Shown here: positions 19,845-29,540 of the stretch, piece after piece | Position numbering within the stretch: position 1 is the stretch's first letter | Layout: each line of letters opens with the position of its first letter | Assembly (NCBI RefSeq): GCF_036178145.1 | Contig: NZ_CP108067.1 | Span: forward strand, 4,526,001 to 4,590,000 | Length of the DNA stretch: 64,000 nt | Origin: Streptomyces sp. NBC_00273 | GTDB taxonomy: Bacteria > Actinomycetota > Actinomycetes > Streptomycetales > Streptomycetaceae | Reading direction: 5' to 3' | Translations under genes and position numbers: made by a program | The notes under the pieces: generated by a model | The model's input: the letters and a program-made list of their open reading frames with translations, nothing else | Told to the model about the DNA's origin: nothing | Database searches by the model: none

Positions 19845-20792
19845 GTGAAGGCGGAGAACGAGCAGCGCACGGGTTTGCTCTACGGATTCGGCGCATACGG
19901 AATGTGGGGGCTGGTCCCCCTCTTCTGGCCGCTCCTCAAGCCCTCCGGGGCGATCGAGATCCTCGCCCACCGCATGGTGTGGTCCCTGGCCGCGGTCGGT
20001 CTGGCGCTGCTCGCGCTGCGCCGCTGGGGCTGGATACGGGAGCTGCTCCACCAGCCCCGCAAGCTCGGCCTGACCGCGCTGGCCGCCGCGGTGATCAGCG
20101 TGAACTGGGGCCTCTACATCTGGGCCGTCAACAACGAGAACGTCGTCGAGGCCAGCCTCGGCTACTTCATCAATCCCCTGGTCAGCATCGCCATCGGCGT
20201 GCTGGTGCTCGGTGAGCGGCTGCGCCGGGCGCAGTGGGTGGCGGTCGGCCTGAGTTTCGTCGCCGTGCTGGTGCTCGCCATCGGCTACGGACGGCCGCCG
20301 TGGATCTCGCTGATCCTCGCCTTCTCCTTCGCCACGTACGGGCTGATCAAGAAGAAGCTCGACATGGGCGGCCTGGAGTCGCTGACCGCCGAGACGGTCG
20401 TACTGTTCCTGCCCGCGCTCGGATACGTCCTGTGGCTCGGCGCGCAGGGCCAGTCCACCTTCGCCTCGCACGGTGTCGGCCACTCGCTCCTGCTGGCCTC
20501 GACCGGGCTGGTCACGGCGGTCCCGCTGGTGTTCTTCGGGATGGCAGCGGTCCGAGTCCCGCTGTCCACCCTCGGGCTGCTCCAGTACATGGCCCCGCTG
20601 TTCCAGTTCGGGCTCGGCGTCCTGTACTTCCACGAGGCCATGCCGCCCGAGCGCTGGGCGGGCTTCTCCCTGGTGTGGGCCGCGCTCGTGATCCTCACCT
20701 GGGACGCGCTGCGTACGGCGCGGCGGTCCCGGATCAGACTGGCGGCAGCAGCGCCGGCCGTCCTGGCCACGCCGGCCCGCGAGCCCGCGTAG
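19845..20792 (+). CDS. rarD: RarD-like DMT-superfamily transporter (EamA)
   Basis: 315 residues from a GTG preceded by AGGAGG at five bases. The frame is open far upstream, but that part is non-coding terminator and GC-rich sequence. Ten hydrophobic segments, the start YGFGAYGMWGLVPLFWP, NWGLYIWAVNNENVVEASLGYFINPL and TAVPLVFFGMAAVRVPLSTLGLLQYMAP match RarD proteins of the drug/metabolite transporter superfamily. RarD was named from chloramphenicol resistance, but the natural substrate is unknown. It stands alone between two terminators. Confidence 0.9.
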   Translation: MKAENEQRTGLLYGFGAYGMWGLVPLFWPLLKPSGAIEILAHRMVWSLAAVGLALLALRRWGWIRELLHQPRKLGLTALAAAVISVNWGLYIWAVNNENVVEASLGYFINPLVSIAIGVLVLGERLRRAQWVAVGLSFVAVLVLAIGYGRPPWISLILAFSFATYGLIKKKLDMGGLESLTAETVVLFLPALGYVLWLGAQGQSTFASHGVGHSLLLASTGLVTAVPLVFFGMAAVRVPLSTLGLLQYMAPLFQFGLGVLYFHEAMPPERWAGFSLVWAALVILTWDALRTARRSRIRLAAAAPAVLATPAREPA

Positions 20793-20869
20793 CACCCGCC
20801 CGCGCAGCACCCGCCGGCGAGCCCGCCCAGCACCGCCCGCGGGGCTCGCGCCGGCAAACCCCACACCCT

Positions 20870-20904
20870 CGATCCCCGGTACGGACCACCCGTACCGGGG
20901 ATCG
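20870..20904 (+). terminator. Terminator hairpin after rarD
   Basis: A perfect 15-bp stem (20870-20884 with 20890-20904), loop ACCAC, followed by TCCGTTTT. One of the few terminators in the window with a T-run. Confidence 0.88.
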
Positions 20905-20983
20905 TCCGTTTTCCGAACTGCCCTGACCGAATTGTGGTCTTGACGGACAGTCATACTCTCGCTGAACATCAGGCTCGCACTGA

Positions 20984-22369
<1,386 letters not shown>

Positions 22370-22382
22370 GCCTTCCGCCTGC

Positions 22383-22799
22383 TCAGGCGTCCTCGGCGCG
22401 AGACTGCGAGGACGCCTGGAGCGGCCCCTGGATGCGGGCGCGCAGCTCCTCGGCCACGGCAGCGATGTCCGCGCGGCCCAGCTTCGCCGCCTCCACCAGG
22501 TCGCCGAGCTCCTCCGGCGAGGGCAGCTGCTTCGCCCCGGCCACCCGCAGGTACGAGCGGGTCGCGGCGGCCGCGTAGAACTCGTTCATCGGGGACTCCA
22601 GCGCCGGGCACACCGCGAGGGTGTGCAAAAACGCGGCGGCCCGCCACGCGGTGTCCGGGGCGGGCTGTTCGGGCACCAGGACGAGGTCGTTCTGGTGCCG
22701 GGCGACCGCGGCGGCCACCCCGGAGGGATCCCACACGGCGGGATCGGACGGGAGATGGTGGGCCAGAGCCGTCCAGGCCCACTCCATGGTGATCTTCAA
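22383..22799 (-). CDS. Fic-family-like toxin component of a toxin-antitoxin pair
   Basis: 138 residues if translation starts at the TTG that overlaps the antitoxin stop (22799), or 134 from the ATG at 22787; I prefer the coupled TTG because relatives begin with a matching LxI segment. Shared family features are AAAVARH, RAAAFLHTLAVCPALES and the AAATRSYLRVAG helix. It resembles proteins annotated in Streptomyces as Fic/Doc-type toxins, but the HPFxxGNGR AMPylation motif is absent. Any enzymatic activity is therefore uncertain. It follows a ribbon-helix-helix antitoxin. Confidence 0.65.
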   Translation of the reverse strand: MKITMEWAWTALAHHLPSDPAVWDPSGVAAAVARHQNDLVLVPEQPAPDTAWRAAAFLHTLAVCPALESPMNEFYAAAATRSYLRVAGAKQLPSPEELGDLVEAAKLGRADIAAVAEELRARIQGPLQASSQSRAEDA

Positions 22800-22999
22800 T
22801 TGCCGAACCGCTGCTGGAAGTAACCCCAGTGGTCGGCGAACTCCTCTATGCCGGAGAGGAAGTTCTTCCGGTCCTCGTCGAGTTCGCGCTCCGTGACTTC
22901 GGTGATCAGCGCGGTGACCGTCGTCCCCAGCGCCGCCGCACGCGCCTTCAGGCGTTCGTGGAACTCTTCGTCCAGGCGGATGGTGACGTGTCTCGACAT
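22796..22999 (-). CDS. Ribbon-helix-helix antitoxin
   Basis: 67 residues from the ATG at 22999. MSRHVTIRLDEEFHERLKAR is a typical ribbon-helix-helix (CopG/MazE-like) DNA-binding start, and the rest, ending in DHWGYFQQRFGN, would be the toxin-binding tail. It is upstream of and overlaps the toxin gene, the usual order for type II systems. RHH antitoxins normally repress their own operon. No operator was identified with confidence. Confidence 0.75.
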   Translation of the reverse strand: MSRHVTIRLDEEFHERLKARAAALGTTVTALITEVTERELDEDRKNFLSGIEEFADHWGYFQQRFGN

Positions 23000-23105
23000 G
23001 TCCAACACCGTACAGCGGGTGTGCTGTACGGGGAGCGGGAATGCCGCAAGGGTGGGCAGGGACACAGTCCCGACCCACCCCCGCGGCGGCCCGTCCGGCT
23101 AGCGA

Positions 23106-24326
23106 TTACTTGTTGGCGTCGGCCGCCTTGACCAGCGCGTCCTTGGTGACCGCGCCGACGTAGACCTTGCCGTCGTCCGTGATCAGGGCGTTGACCAGGC
23201 GGGTCGACAGGACACGGCCCTCACCGAACTTCCCGGTGACCTTGTCCCCGAGGGAGTCGAGGAACTGCTTGGCCTCCTTCGGGGTGTTCTTGTCGTTCTC
23301 CAGGTCCTTCAGGCTCCGGTTCACGCCCGAGTCGATCCGGGCGATGGTCGACCAGCCCTCGCCGAGCACCTTCACGTCGCCCCTGCCGCCCGCGCCGCCG
23401 GCCAGATCGCCGAGGCCCGGGATGGACTCCAGCGCCTTGCGGTGCTCGTCCGCGCCGCCCTTGCCCTTGCCCGCCCCGTCCACGCCCTCGGTCACCTTGG
23501 CGTCCTTGGGGGCGGTGAAGGAGAAGGTGTCCGCGGCCGGCTTGGTGAAGTCGACCTTGGTGAAGCCGGCGTCCACGATCGGCTTGCCGCCCTGGGCGGA
23601 CAGCAGCTGCACGCGCAGCGGCACGCCGTTCTTGGCGTCCACCGCGATCTGGACCGAGCCGACCGTGGAGCCGCTCTGCTTGGGCTTCAGCACCAGCTGG
23701 TAGGCGTCCCGGCCGGCCACCTGCGCCGTGTCACCCACGCTGACGTCCGTGGTGGGGCCGGCGGACTTCAGGATCTCCTCGGCCAGCTTCTGCGGCGAGG
23801 CGGCCAGCCGGTCGCCGGTCTTGTGCTCCTTGCCGCCGTCCTTGCCCTTGCCCTGGCCGGCCTCGGCGTTCTTCTCGTGGAAGACCTCGTTCGACTTGGA
23901 GTCGTAGCCCCACACGTCGTCGCCGTTGTGGATGAGGCTGTACTCGTCCTTGCCGTCGAGGAAGGTCAGCCGCTGGCGGTCCGGGCCGTCGGCCGCGACG
24001 CGCAGGGTGTGGCTGCCGTTCGCCAGCTGGGCGACCTTGTCCTCCGGGTTGGCGGAGCCGCCCGCGACGCCGCCGCCGCCGAGCAGCCCGCTCGCGATCT
24101 TCGGCAGCCCCAGGTCGGTGGTGATCCGGGCCGTGCCGGACAGCTGCTGCACGTCCGAGGCCGCGACCTTCTCGATGAGCTGCTGCGCCGTCACCTTCGG
24201 CAGGTCGGGCCCGCCGGCGTTGGCGAAGGCCGGGACCATCGCAACGGTCGCCGCGGCCACGCCCGCCACCGCTACCGGTACGGCGTACCGGGCGGCCTTG
24301 CGGGAAGTCTTGGTGTTCGGTGCCAT
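23106..24326 (-). CDS. LolA-like exported protein
   Basis: 406 residues. A signal peptide (basic SRKAARY, hydrophobic core, Ala-x-Ala near residue 36) is followed by a domain with the LolA/LppX-type lipoprotein-carrier pattern: repeated strands such as SLIHNGDDVWGYD, DAYQLVLKPKQ and VQIAVDAKNGVPLRVQL. In actinobacteria such proteins are extracytoplasmic and may carry lipids or lipoproteins or act near anti-sigma systems; no direct evidence exists here. A Gly/Lys-rich linker (about residues 158-170) and another near 290 are unusual. It is monocistronic. Confidence 0.72.
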   Translation of the reverse strand: MAPNTKTSRKAARYAVPVAVAGVAAATVAMVPAFANAGGPDLPKVTAQQLIEKVAASDVQQLSGTARITTDLGLPKIASGLLGGGGVAGGSANPEDKVAQLANGSHTLRVAADGPDRQRLTFLDGKDEYSLIHNGDDVWGYDSKSNEVFHEKNAEAGQGKGKDGGKEHKTGDRLAASPQKLAEEILKSAGPTTDVSVGDTAQVAGRDAYQLVLKPKQSGSTVGSVQIAVDAKNGVPLRVQLLSAQGGKPIVDAGFTKVDFTKPAADTFSFTAPKDAKVTEGVDGAGKGKGGADEHRKALESIPGLGDLAGGAGGRGDVKVLGEGWSTIARIDSGVNRSLKDLENDKNTPKEAKQFLDSLGDKVTGKFGEGRVLSTRLVNALITDDGKVYVGAVTKDALVKAADANK

Positions 24327-24483
24327 GTCAGTGCCCTGCCCTCTGTGTCGACTGCGGTGACCACCGTGTCGCCGCGCTCACCCGATCTGGTGGGGTTTGA
24401 TGACTCCATCTGACCAAATCGGCGGCCGTGGGGCGTCAGCCCCCGGACGCAACTCGACGTACGCCCGTGGGATGACATGGAAA

Positions 24484-24533
24484 GGGCCCCCCTCCCCCGA
24501 CCCGTAGGGGTCGCCGGGGCGGAAGGGCCCGTT
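24484..24533 (-). terminator. Probable compound hairpin after the polyprenyl synthase gene
   Basis: GGGCCC arms at the outside and an inner CGACCC/GGGTCG stem (24498-24503 with 24508-24513) fold into a branched hairpin 15 bases past the gene end. Imperfect, so moderate confidence. Confidence 0.45.
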
Positions 24534-24548
24534 CCGCAATCGTGGCCG

Positions 24549-25559
24549 TTACCCGGCGCGGTGCACCACCGCGTCGCAGAGCTCTTCGAGCGCCGACTTG
24601 GCGAAGCACTCCGGCAGCGGGGCCAGCATGGCCCGCGCGTCCTCCGCGTACTGGATGGTGTCGCGGCGGGCCCGCTCCAGGGCGGGGTGCGCCCGCAGCC
24701 GGGTGAGCACCTCGGCGTGGCGGGCGTCGTCCGTCAGGTCGCCGTCCAGGAGGCTCACGAGCTCCAGGTCCGCCGGGTCGCCGCCCTGGGCCGCCATCTC
24801 GCGCAGCCGCAGCACGGGCAGCGTCGGGATGCCCTCGCGCAGGTCGGTGCCCGGGGTCTTGCCGGACTCGTGCGCGTCGGAGGCGATGTCGAGGACGTCG
24901 TCGGCGAGCTGGAAGGCAGTGCCGAGCCGCTCGCCGTACTGGGTCAGGATGTCGACGACCGACTCGTCGGCGCCGGACATGAGCGCGCCGAAGCGGCCGG
25001 AGACCGCGATCAGCGAGCCCGTCTTGCCGGCGATGACGTCGAGGTAGTGGGCGACGGGGTCGCGGCCGTCGCGCGGGCCGGCCGTCTCCAGGATCTGACC
25101 CGTCACCAGCCGCTCGAAGGCCTCGGCCTGGATGCGTACGGCTTCCGGCCCGAGGTCGGCCAGGATGTGCGAGGCGCGGGCGAACAGGAAGTCACCCGTG
25201 AGGACCGCCACCGAGTTGCCCCAGCGGGCGTTGGCGCTCTCCACCCCGCGGCGGACGTCCGCCTCGTCCATGACGTCGTCGTGGTAGAGCGTCGCGAGGT
25301 GCGTGAGCTCGACGACGACGGCGGACGGCACGATGCCGGGCGCGTAGGGGTCACCGAACCGGGACGCGAGCATCACCAGCAGCGGCCGGAACCGCTTGCC
25401 TCCGGCCCGGACCAGGTGCTGTGCGGCCTCGGTGATGAAGGGGACTTCGCTCTTGGTGGCTTCCAGCAGACCCGCCTCGACGGCGGCCAGTCCGGCCTGG
25501 ACATCGGTCTCAAGAGCCTGGTCCCGCACGCTCAGTCCGAACGGCCCGACGACGGTCAC
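24549..25559 (-). CDS. Long-chain polyprenyl diphosphate synthase (menaquinone side chain)
   Basis: 336 residues from a GTG start. It is an E-type trans-prenyl synthase with the first Asp-rich motif DDVMDEAD (D94, D95) and the second DDVLD (residues 220-224), plus GGKRFRP and GKT motifs that bind diphosphate. It should extend farnesyl or geranylgeranyl diphosphate to a long chain such as octaprenyl or nonaprenyl diphosphate for menaquinone; chain length cannot be read safely. Menaquinone is the electron acceptor of the complex I enzymes encoded on both sides. Confidence 0.92.
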   Translation of the reverse strand: MTVVGPFGLSVRDQALETDVQAGLAAVEAGLLEATKSEVPFITEAAQHLVRAGGKRFRPLLVMLASRFGDPYAPGIVPSAVVVELTHLATLYHDDVMDEADVRRGVESANARWGNSVAVLTGDFLFARASHILADLGPEAVRIQAEAFERLVTGQILETAGPRDGRDPVAHYLDVIAGKTGSLIAVSGRFGALMSGADESVVDILTQYGERLGTAFQLADDVLDIASDAHESGKTPGTDLREGIPTLPVLRLREMAAQGGDPADLELVSLLDGDLTDDARHAEVLTRLRAHPALERARRDTIQYAEDARAMLAPLPECFAKSALEELCDAVVHRAG

Positions 25560-25760
25560 GAGGGGTACTCCTGTCTGCTGACGATCACGCTGACGATCAC
25601 ATGGATTGTCGATGTGTCGCTGCCATCACTCAAGCCAGCGTATCGGGTCTGTTTTCGATCACCGAGAGCGCCTTCCCGGCCACCCCCCGGCCACCACCCG
25701 CGCACTGTCCGATGAGCACCGGTATGTTCGGAAGGAGTCGAAACAACCGGAGAATGCGTT

Positions 25761-26183
25761 TTGCCCAGAACTGCTATCGATAGGGACGAGGCCGCGGATC
25801 CGGAGGCCGACCATCCGCCGCCTCGGGACGACCATGCCTTCCTCGGCCGTCCCCGGGGCCTCGCCACGCTCTCCGGGCTGGAAGTCTGGGAGCGCTTCTC
25901 GTTCCTGGGCATGCAGGCCGTCCTCGTCCTCTATGTCGCGGACACCGTGGCGAACGGCGGCCTGGGGATGGATCCGGGCACCGCGGCCTCCGTCTCGGCG
26001 GCCTACGGGACCATGGTCTACCTCGTCCCCGACGCGATGCGCCGCACCGTACGGCGGGTCGTCGGCGGCTGTCTCGCGTGCGCCGCACCCGCCACCCTTC
26101 TGGCCGTCATCGGACGGTTGACCACGGGCGGCCCGGCCGTGACGGCGCCGTGGCTGCGGCGCACGATGCACCCCGTCCGCTGA
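25761..26183 (+). pseudogene. Truncated POT/PTR-type peptide transporter remnant
   Basis: A 140-codon frame from a TTG. Residues 27-90 (FLGRPRGLATL, EVWERFSFLGMQAVLVLY, TAASVSAAYGTMVYLV) match the first two membrane helices of proton-dependent oligopeptide (POT) transporters, which are normally about 500 residues long. After VYLV, where LPLPGGWIADR is expected, the sequence switches to an unrelated Arg-rich and hydrophobic tail and ends. An internal deletion or frameshift with loss of the rest of the gene is the best explanation. Expression of a short membrane peptide cannot be ruled out. Confidence 0.7.
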
Positions 26184-26244
26184 GGCCGGGTCGGGGCGAA
26201 CGATCCGAGGCGAACGATCCGAGGCGATTGGCGGCTGAGACCAG

Positions 26245-28248
26245 ATGATCATCCGTACCGACTTCCCGTACGGCACCACTCACGAGGATGTCCGGATCCC
26301 GCTGCCCGACGGTGTCGAGCTGTACGCGCGGATCTGGCGCCCGGTGACGGACGAGCCGGTTCCGGCCCTGCTGGAGTACCTCCCGTACCGACTCACCGAC
26401 TGGACCTCGCCGCGCGACCGGCAGCGCCACCCCTGGTACGCGGGGCACGGCTACGCCTCCGTACGGGTGGACGTGCGCGGGCACGGCTGTAGCGGGGGCT
26501 TGCCGGGAGACGAGTACGACGCCCGTGAGCTGGCCGACGGCGTGGCGGTGGTGGAGTGGCTGGCGGCGCAGCCGTGGTGCACGGGGTCGGTGGGGATGTT
26601 CGGGATCTCGTGGGGCGGGTTCAACTCCCTCCAGATCGCGGCACTGGCCCCCGAGCCGCTGAAGGCGGTCGTCACCGTCTGCTCGACGGACGACCGGTAC
26701 GACAACGACGTGCACTACATGGGCGGCTCGGTGCTCGCCGTGGACATGCACGCGTGGGCGGCGACCATGCTGGCCTTCGCCTCCCGGCCGCCGGACCCGC
26801 AGTTCGTCGGCGACGACTGGCGCCGGCAGTGGCTGGAGCGGCTGGAGGCGGTGGAGCCGCTGATCCACACCTGGCTCTCCCACCAGACGCGCGACGCCTA
26901 CTGGCGCCACGGCAGCGTCTGCGAGGACTACCCTGCCGTCCGCGCGGCCGTGCTCGCGGTCGGCGGCTGGCACGACCCGTACCGGGACACCGTGCTGCGG
27001 CTGGTCGAACACCTGCCGCCCGCCCGCGTGCGGGGCCTGATCGGCCCCTGGTCGCACCAGTACCCGGACCGCGGCCTGCCGCCGGGACCGGCCATCGGCT
27101 TCCTGCAGGAGACCCTGCGCTGGTGGGACCACTGGCTGAAGGGCGCGGACAACGGGGTGATGGAGGAGCCGCTGCTGCGCAGCTGGATCAGCGACTCGCA
27201 CCCGCCTGCGACGGTGTACGAGGAGCTCCCGGGCCGCTGGGTCGGCGAGAAGTCCTGGCCGTCGGCGTCCGTCATCCCCGTCCCGTACGTGTTCCAGGGC
27301 GCGCCGGTGGAGGTGGCCTCCCCGCAGCACACCGGGCTGGACGCGGGCCGGTTCTTCCCCTTCGGCAACGACGCCGACCTACCACCGGACCAGCGGGAGG
27401 AGGACGCGAAGTCGGCCTGCTTCGAGTTCCCGGTGGGGCGCGAGGAGCCGGTGGAGATCCTGGGACGGCCGTCGGTCACCCTGCGGCTGCGGCTCGACGT
27501 GCCGTACGGGCAGGTGGTCGCCCGGCTGTGCGACGTGGCCCCGGACGGCTCCTCGACGCTGGTCACGCGGGGCGCGCTGAACCTCTCGGCCCGCCGGGGC
27601 CGCGACCGGGCGCTGCCCTGGCCGGTGGGCGCGTACGAGGACGTCGCCTTCGAACTGAACGGCATCGGCCACGCCTTCGCGCCGGGACACCGGATCCGGC
27701 TCGCCGTGTCCTCCGCGTACTGGCCGTGGATCTGGCCGCGGGCCGGGTCCGAGGCCGGCTGGACCCTGGACCCGGCGGGCAGCGCGCTGACCCTGCCGGT
27801 GCGGGCGGGCTCCGCGGCGGACGGCGGGATCGTCTTCGAGGCCCCGGAGCAGGCGGAGCCGCTGGGTGTGGTCTTCCCCGCGACGCTGGACGAGCCGCGC
27901 CCGGAACGGCTGGTCGTGCGGGACGTCGCGCGCGGGACGTGGCGGCTGGAGGTGGACCCGCGGTACGGGGGCACCCGGGTGTACCCGGACGGCCTGGAGT
28001 ACGGCGAGGACGCGGAGGAGGTGTACGAGATCCAGGACGCGGACGCGCTGTCGGCGCGGGCGCGGTCGCGGTGGCGGATCCGGCTCCACCGGCCGGAACT
28101 GGGCTGGGACGCGAGGGTGGAGACCCGGTCGGAGATCTCCTGCGACGAGGGCGGTTTCCTGACGTCGAACGAGGTGGTGTGCCGGGAGGGGGACGAGGTG
28201 GTCTTCCACCGGACGTGGGAACGCCGGCTGCCGCGCGCGGCGGGCTGA
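26245..28248 (+). CDS. CocE/NonD family alpha/beta-hydrolase
   Basis: 667 residues. The N-terminal alpha/beta-hydrolase domain has the nucleophile elbow GISWGG (S122), preceded by VRVDVRGHGCSGG. The acid GGWHDPYRDT and the histidine in IGPWSHQYPD complete the triad. An X-Pro dipeptidyl-peptidase-type C-terminal jelly roll follows, with HRIRLAVSSAYWPWIWP. Family members hydrolyse esters or amides (cocaine esterase, acyl esterases, glutaryl-7-ACA acylases). No signal peptide is seen, so it is probably cytoplasmic. The substrate is unknown. Confidence 0.9.
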   Translation: MIIRTDFPYGTTHEDVRIPLPDGVELYARIWRPVTDEPVPALLEYLPYRLTDWTSPRDRQRHPWYAGHGYASVRVDVRGHGCSGGLPGDEYDARELADGVAVVEWLAAQPWCTGSVGMFGISWGGFNSLQIAALAPEPLKAVVTVCSTDDRYDNDVHYMGGSVLAVDMHAWAATMLAFASRPPDPQFVGDDWRRQWLERLEAVEPLIHTWLSHQTRDAYWRHGSVCEDYPAVRAAVLAVGGWHDPYRDTVLRLVEHLPPARVRGLIGPWSHQYPDRGLPPGPAIGFLQETLRWWDHWLKGADNGVMEEPLLRSWISDSHPPATVYEELPGRWVGEKSWPSASVIPVPYVFQGAPVEVASPQHTGLDAGRFFPFGNDADLPPDQREEDAKSACFEFPVGREEPVEILGRPSVTLRLRLDVPYGQVVARLCDVAPDGSSTLVTRGALNLSARRGRDRALPWPVGAYEDVAFELNGIGHAFAPGHRIRLAVSSAYWPWIWPRAGSEAGWTLDPAGSALTLPVRAGSAADGGIVFEAPEQAEPLGVVFPATLDEPRPERLVVRDVARGTWRLEVDPRYGGTRVYPDGLEYGEDAEEVYEIQDADALSARARSRWRIRLHRPELGWDARVETRSEISCDEGGFLTSNEVVCREGDEVVFHRTWERRLPRAAG

Positions 28249-28273
28249 GCGGGGTCGCGGGCTGAGCAGTCGA

Positions 28274-28291
28274 ACCGCCCTTGCGGGCGGT
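28274..28291. terminator. Short hairpin between convergent genes
   Basis: Perfect seven-base arms ACCGCCC/GGGCGGT (28274-28280 with 28285-28291), loop TTGC, 26 bases past the hydrolase stop and followed by the GC-rich repeat. Likely a terminator. Confidence 0.5.
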
Positions 28292-28292
28292 C

Positions 28293-28340
28293 CCGGGGCT
28301 CCGCCCCGGACTCCGCGCCTCAAACGTCGGCGGGGCCGGA
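28293..28340 (+). repeat. GC-rich intergenic repeat, copy 2
   Basis: Second copy of the element at 13961-14008, with a few substitutions (for example GGACTCCGC and AACGTCGGCGG). It lies between the convergent hydrolase and HAD genes and may add to termination through its self-complementary GGGGCTCCGCCCC. Confidence 0.7.
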
Positions 28341-28382
28341 ACGGGCGCGGGGGTACGGGGGTGGAGCCCCCGGAAGCGGCGG

Positions 28383-29201
28383 TCAGCCGAAGAGCCGTTC
28401 CAGGACCACCGCGATGCCGTCGTCGTCGTTCGAGAGGGTGATCTCGTCGGCGACGGCCACCAGCTCGCGGTGCGCGTTCGCCATCGCCACCCCGTGGGCC
28501 GCCCACGCGAACATGGGGATGTCGTTCGGCATGTCCCCGAAGGCGATCGTCCGGGACGGGCAGACGCCGAGGACGTCCGCAGCCCGTGCGAGTCCGCTGG
28601 CCTTGTCGATGCCCGGCGGCTGGAGTTCCACGGTGTGCTCGCCCGCCATCGTGACGTTCACCAGGTGGCCGACCACCGACCGCGCCACCCGTGTCAGCTC
28701 GTCGTCGTCCAGCTCCGGGTGCTGGAGCAGCACCTTGTTGATCGGCGCCGACCACAGGTCGCAGCGCCGCGGGACGCGGACCGTCGGTAGGTGGGGGTGC
28801 CACATCCGGTAGCCCGGCCCTATCAGCATCTCCGCGTCCAGGCCCTCCTGGTTGACCGCCGCGTAGACCTCGCCGACCTCCGCCTCGATCTTGCCGAGGG
28901 CCACCTCGGCCAGCTCCCGGTCCATGGACACGGAGCGCAGCAGGCACCCGCGCGCCGCGTCGTATACCTGCGCGCCCTGCCCGCACACCGCGAGCCCCGT
29001 GTAGCCGAGCCGGTCCAGGACGTGTCGTACCTGGGGAACGGGGCGTCCGGTGACGATGATGTGCTGGGCGCCGGCCGTGCGCGCCGTCGCGAGCGCCTCG
29101 TACGAACGGGCGGAGACGGTGTCCCCGGCTTGCAGCAGAGTCCCGTCCAGGTCCGTGGCGATCAAGGCGTAGGGAAGGGCCGGAGGTGGGGCGGAAGTCA
29201 C
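28383..29201 (-). CDS. HAD-superfamily phosphatase (Cof-like)
   Basis: 272 residues from the GTG at 29201; a TTG ten codons upstream is in frame but less likely. It has the four HAD motifs: DLDGT (D17 nucleophile, D19), VTGRP, the lysine in INKVLLQ and GDMPNDIPMF. The C2-type cap between motifs II and III places it with Cof/YidA proteins that dephosphorylate sugar phosphates or cofactors. The substrate cannot be assigned. It is divergent from the fumarylacetoacetase gene across a 339-base gap. Confidence 0.88.
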   Translation of the reverse strand: MTSAPPPALPYALIATDLDGTLLQAGDTVSARSYEALATARTAGAQHIIVTGRPVPQVRHVLDRLGYTGLAVCGQGAQVYDAARGCLLRSVSMDRELAEVALGKIEAEVGEVYAAVNQEGLDAEMLIGPGYRMWHPHLPTVRVPRRCDLWSAPINKVLLQHPELDDDELTRVARSVVGHLVNVTMAGEHTVELQPPGIDKASGLARAADVLGVCPSRTIAFGDMPNDIPMFAWAAHGVAMANAHRELVAVADEITLSNDDDGIAVVLERLFG

Positions 29202-29540
29202 GACGCCTAGGATACGGACCCCTTTGGACAAGTCCTACAAATAGAGCAGGAATCCGGCCTCCCCCACGTCCCATCCGTCACTTTGATGCGCTCCCGCGTC
29301 GAGCGGGGCAGGGGCGGGGCAGGGAAGTGCACAACCCCGACCGTAGAGCCCTCGATCGACCGCACGCACCAAAAGATCAGATATGACCGGAACTGTGGAT
29401 ACCTGACCACAGGCGTCGTCCCGGGATGTGTTTCATCTCCGACCGGGTACCCGCGCGTTCCTGCGGGATCCTGAGTAGCGTGTCCCGCACCGTGTCTACC
29501 GGGACACCCCCGGACCGCGTCGAAAGCGAGGCAGTACCCC
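29202..29540. other. 339-base divergent intergenic region (HAD / fumarylacetoacetase)
   Basis: It must hold two divergent promoters. A 20-base inverted repeat is at 29393-29412. Base composition is less GC-rich than in the genes, notably near 29231-29250 and 29368-29400. No coding frame is credible. Confidence 0.6.
29393..29412. promoter_or_regulatory. CTGTGG-N8-CCACAG inverted repeat before the fumarylacetoacetase gene
   Basis: Perfect six-base arms (29393-29398 and 29407-29412) with an eight-base spacer, centred about 138 bases before the start at 29541. The shape suits a dimeric repressor site; the protein is unknown. Confidence 0.35.

Noticed and set aside
24477..25715. A 412-codon plus-strand frame opposite the polyprenyl synthase
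   Set aside because: It mirrors a gene with both Asp-rich motifs intact and contains only Gly/Arg/Val-rich shadow sequence.
26107..27330. A 407-codon minus-strand frame opposite the CocE/NonD hydrolase
   Set aside because: Antisense shadow of a gene with a complete catalytic triad; no motifs of its own.
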